Shown here piece after piece: positions 59,780 through 64,000 of a stretch of 64,000 nucleotides of DNA (position 1 is the first letter of the stretch; each line of letters starts with the position of its first letter). The stretch is from Symbiodinium natans (Eukaryota; Sar; Dinophyceae; Suessiales; Symbiodiniaceae). The position numbers were made by a program, and so were the translations under genes. The notes under the pieces are model-generated. The model saw only the letters and a list, made by a program, of their open reading frames with translations, had not been told where the DNA came from and did no database searches. Location: positions 1,202,934 through 1,266,933 of the forward strand of contig CAJNDS010002213.1 in the NCBI GenBank assembly GCA_905221605.1, written 5' to 3'.

Positions 59780-62700
59780 CCCCGAGCATCACGAGCATCA
59801 GCTGGTGCTGGCGCCCCCAAGCCCCAGAGCATCACGAGCATCAGCTGGCCCCGGCCTTTCAGACCCCAAGCCCCGAGCATCATGAGCATCAGCTGGTGCT
59901 TGCCCGGGCTTTCAGACCCAAGCCCCCGAGCATCATGAGCATCAGCTGGTGCTGGCCCGGGTTTTCAGATCCCAAGCCCCCGAGCATCATGAGCATCAGG
60001 TGCTTGCCCGGGCTTTCAGACCCCAGCCCCCGAGCATCATGAGCATCAGCTGGTGCTGGCCCGGCTTTCAGACCCCAAGCCCCGAGCATCATGAGCATCA
60101 GCTGGTGCTGGCCCGGGCTTTCAGACCCCAAGCCCCCGAGCATCATGACTGATGCTGGTGCTTGCCCGGGCTTTCAGACCCCAAGCCCCCCGAGCATCAT
60201 GAGCATCAGCTGGTGCTGGCCCAGGCTTTCAGACCCCAAGCCCCCGAGCATCATGAGCATCAGCCGGTGCTGGCCCGAGCGTTCAGACCCCAAGCCCCCG
60301 AGCATCATGAGCAAAAGCTGGTGCTTGCCCGGGGCTTTCAGACCCCAAACCCCAGAGCATCTCCAGCATCAGCTGGTGCTGGCCCGGCTTTCAGACCCCA
60401 AGCCCCAGAGGATCATGAGCATCAGCTGGTGCTGGCCCGGGCGTTCAGACCCCAAGCCCCCGAGCATCATGAGCATCAGCTGGTGCTTGCCCGGGCTTTC
60501 AGACCCCAAACCCCAGAGCACCAGCTGATGCTCATGATGCTCGGGGGCTTGGGGTCTGAACGGCCGGGCCAGCACAGCTGCTGCTCGTGTGATGGTCGGG
60601 GGTTTGGGGTCTGAAAGCCCGGGCCAGCACCAGCTGATGCTCATGATGCTCGGGGGCTTGCAGCACCAGCTGATGCTCATGATGCTCGGGGGGCTTGGGG
60701 TCTGAAAGCCCGGGCAAGCACCAGCTGATGCCCATGATGCTCCGGGGTTTGGGGTCTAAAAGCCCGGGCAAGCACCAGCTGATGCTCATGATGCTCCGGG
60801 GCTTGGGGTCTGAACGCCCGGGCCAGCACCAGCTGAGCTTGAAAACCCGGGCAAACACCAGCTGATGCCCATCCCAAGCCCCCGAGCATCATGAGCATCA
60901 GCCGGTGCTGGCCCGAGCGTTCAGACCCCAAGCCCCCGAGCATCATGAGCATCAGCCGGTGCTGGCCCGAGCGTTCAGACCCCAAGCCCCCGAGCATCAT
61001 GAGCATCAGCTGGTGCTGGCCCGGCCTTTCAGACCCCAAGCCCCGAGCATCATGAGCATCAGCTGGTGCTGGCCCGGGGCTTTCAGACCCCAAACCCCAG
61101 AGCATCTCCAGCATCAGCTGGTGCTGGCCCGGCTTTCAGACCCCAAGCCCCAGAGGATCATGAGCATCAGCTGGTGCTTGCCCAGGCTTTCAGACCCCAA
61201 GCCAGAGCATGACGAGCATCAGCTGGTGCGGGCCCGGCCTTTCAGAAGCATCATGAGCATCAGCTGGTGCTTGCCCGGGCTTTCAGACCTCAAACCCCTG
61301 GTGCTTGCCCGGGCTTTCAGACCCCAATCCCCGAGCATCATGAGCATCAGCTGGTGCTTGCCCGGGCTTTCAGACCCCAAGCCCCGGAGCATCATGGGCA
61401 TCAGCTGGTGCTTGCCCGGGCTTTCAGACCCCAAGCCCCCGAGCATCATGACTGATGCTGGTGCTTGCCCGGGCTTTCAGACCCCAAGCCGGTGCTGGCC
61501 CGGGCGTTCAGACCCCAAGCCCCCGAGCATCATGAGCATCAGCTGGTGCTTGGCTTTCAGACCCCAAACCCCAGAGCATCTCTGCTTTCAGACCCCAAAC
61601 CCCAGAGCATCACGAGCATCAGCTGGTGCTGGCCCAGGCTTTCAAACCCCAAGCCCCAAGCATCATGAGCATCAGCTGGTGCTGGCCCGGCCTTTCAGAC
61701 CCCAAGCCCCGAGCATCGAAAGCCCGGGCCAGCAACAGCTGATGCTCATGATGCTTGGGGCTTGGGGTTTGAAAGCCTGGGCCAGCACCAGCTGATGCTC
61801 ATGATGCTTTGGTTTGGGGTCTGAAAGCCCGGGCAAGCACCAGCTGATGCTTATGATGCTCGGGGGCTTGGGTCTGAAAGCCCAAGCACCAGCTGATGCT
61901 CGGGTTTGAAAGCCCGGGCCAGCACCAGCTGATGCTCGTGATGCTTTGGTTTGGGGTCTGAAAGCCCGGGCAAGCACCAGCTGCTCCGGGCTTGGGGTCT
62001 GAAAGCCCGGGCCAGCACCAGCTGATGCTCATGATGCTCGGGGATGGGGGTCTGAACGGCCGGGCAAGCACCAGCTGATGCTCATGATGCTCGGGGGCTT
62101 GGGATCTGAAAGCCCGGGCCAGCATGAGCTGATGCTCGTGATGCTCGGGGGCTTGGGGTCTGAAAGCGCTTGAAAGCCCGGGAAGCACCAGCTGATGCGC
62201 ATGATGCTCGGGAGCTTGGGGTCTGAAAGCCCGGGCCAGCACCAGCTGATGCTCATGATGCTCGGGGCTTGGGGTCTGAAAGCCCGGGCAAGCACCAGCT
62301 GATGCTCATGATCCTCTGGGGCTTGGGGTCTGAAAGCCGGGCCAGCACCAGCTGATGCTGGAGATGCTCTGGGGTTTGGGGTCTGAAAGCCCCGGGCAAG
62401 CACCAGCTGATGCTCATGATGCTCGGGGGCTTGGGGTCTGAACGCTCGGGACAGCACCGGCTGATGCTCATGATGCTCGGGGGCTTGGGGTCTGAACGCT
62501 CGGGCCAGCACCGGCTGATGCTCATGATGCTCGGGGGCTTGGGGTCTGAAAGCCCGGGCCAGCAACAGCTGATGCTCATGATGCTTGGGGCTTGGGGTTT
62601 GAAAGCCTGGGCCAGCACCAGCTGATGCGGGCAAGCACCAGCTGATGCTTATGATGCTGGGGGGCTTGGGTCTGAAAGCCCAAGCACCAGCTGATGCTCG

Positions 62701-64000
62701 GGTTTGAAAGCCCGGGCCAGCACCAGCTGATGCTCGTGATGCTTTGGTTTGGGGTCTGAAAGCCCGGGCAAGCACCAGCTGCTCCGGGCTTGGGGTCTGA
62801 AAGCCCGGGCCAGCACCAGCTGATGCTCATGATGCTCGGGGATGGGGGTGAACGGCCGGGCAAGCACCAGCTGATGCTCATGATGCAGGGGGGCTTGGGA
62901 TCTGAAAGCCCGGGCCAGCACCAGCTGATGCTCGTGATGCTCGGGGGCTTGGGGTCTGAAAGCGCTTGAAAGCCCGGGAAGCACCAGCTGATGCGCATGA
63001 TGCTCGGGAGCTTGGGGTCTGAAAGCCCGGGCCAGCACCAGCTGATGCTCATGATGCTCGGGGCTTGGTGTCTGAAAGCCGGGCCAGCACCAGCTGATGC
63101 TCATGATGCTCGCGGGCTTGGGGTCTGAACGGCCGGGCCAGCACCAGCTGATGCTCGTGTGATGCTCGGGGGCTTGGGGTCTGAAAGCCCGGGCCAGCAC
63201 CAGCTGATGCTCATGATGCTCGGGGGCTTGGGGTCTGAAAGCCCGGGCCAGCACCAGCTGAGGCTCATGATGCTCGGGGGGCTTGGGGTCTGAAAGCCCG
63301 GGCAAGCACCAGCATCAGTCATGATGCTCGGGGGCTTGGGGTCTGAAAGCCCGGGCAAGCACCAGCTGATGCTTGGGGCTTGGGGTTTGAAAGCCTGGGC
63401 CAGCACCAGCTGATGCTCGTGATGCTCTGGGGTTTGGGGTCTGAAAGCAGAGATGGAAGGCTTTTAGACCCAAGCCCCCGCGCATCATGGGCATCAGCCG
63501 GTGCTGGCCCGGGCGTTCAGACCCCAAGCCCCCGAGCATCATGAGCATCAGCTGGTGCTTGGCTTTCAGACCCCAAACCCCAGAGCATCTCTGCTTTCAG
63601 ACCCCAAACCCCAGAGCATCACGAGCATCAGCTGGTGCTGGCCCAGGCTTTCAAACCCCAAGCCCCCGCGCATCATGCATCAGCTGGTGCTGGCCCGGCC
63701 TTTCAGACCCCAAGCCCCGAGCATCATGGGCATCAGCTGGTGTTTGCCCGGGTTTTCAGGCTCAGCTGGTGCTGGCCCGGGCGTTCAGACCCCAAGCCCC
63801 GGAGCATCATGAGCATCAGCTGGTGCTTGCCCGGGCTTTTAGACCCCAAGCCCCGGAGCATCATGGGCATCAGCTGGTGCTTGCCCGGGCTTTCAGACCC
63901 CAAGCCCCCGAGCATCATGACTGATGCTGGTGTTTGCCCGGGCTTTCAGACCCCAAGCCCCCCGAGCATCATGAGCATCAGCTGGTGCTGGCCCGGGCTT
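59780..64000. repeat. 54-bp satellite array, right block, mixed orientation
   Basis: Same unit as 1-1955. Orientation relative to the left block: reverse 59,780-60,517, forward to about 60,872, reverse to about 61,718, forward to about 63,462, reverse to the end. Units are more variable than on the left, with deletions and point changes (GCTTGCCC for GCTGGCCC, and others). Long ORFs on both strands arise because the unit is 54 bp. The array continues past the window. Confidence 0.93.

Overview
The window looks like nuclear DNA of a core dinoflagellate, most likely Suessiales (Symbiodiniaceae or Polarella type). I infer this from four things. (1) Hundreds of interspersed TTTAGGG/CCCTAAA heptamers. 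(2) Genes cut into many small exons whose introns begin GT, GC or GA, end in AG and nearly always have AGG at both exon borders, which is the dinoflagellate splice pattern. (3) A C5-cytosine methyltransferase gene of a type I associate with dinoflagellates. (4) A polyubiquitin tandem array. Genus and chromosome position cannot be fixed from sequence alone.

Layout. 1-1955 and about 59,780-64,000 are the same 54-bp satellite. The left block has one orientation; the right block flips strand at least five times. 2-10.8 kb is degenerate telomere-like sequence with exon-like scraps and a 284-bp exon present twice (5873-6156 and 6745-7028). 10.8-24.05 kb is the gene-dense part, all on +: a gene of unknown function (10,835-12,525), a cytosine-5 DNA methyltransferase (12,611-14,447), a Gly/Lys-rich to Pro/Ala/Lys-rich protein gene (14,619-17,346), and a long gene of at least 15 exons (about 19,165-24,041). 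24-42.8 kb is telomere-like repeat with scattered 60-140 bp islands that read as + strand exons. 43,163-47,255 is an intron-containing polyubiquitin array interrupted by a 100-N gap. 47.3-59.7 kb is again telomere-like sequence with a few exon-like islands, foldback elements and dispersed repeats.

How it fits together. I joined exons by eye wherever the reading phase was kept across an intron. Two joined genes show that telomere-like arrays lie inside introns (15,623-15,789 and 16,627-16,986). In the second the array runs right up to the 3' splice site. That gives a reading for the rest of the window: much of the apparently non-coding telomeric sea may be introns of highly fragmented genes. 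No transcript or protein search was possible, so exon joins are inferences from phase and boundary motifs. Functions are given only where motifs are clear (methyltransferase, ubiquitin). No rRNA, CRISPR, functional tRNA or spliced-leader gene was seen.
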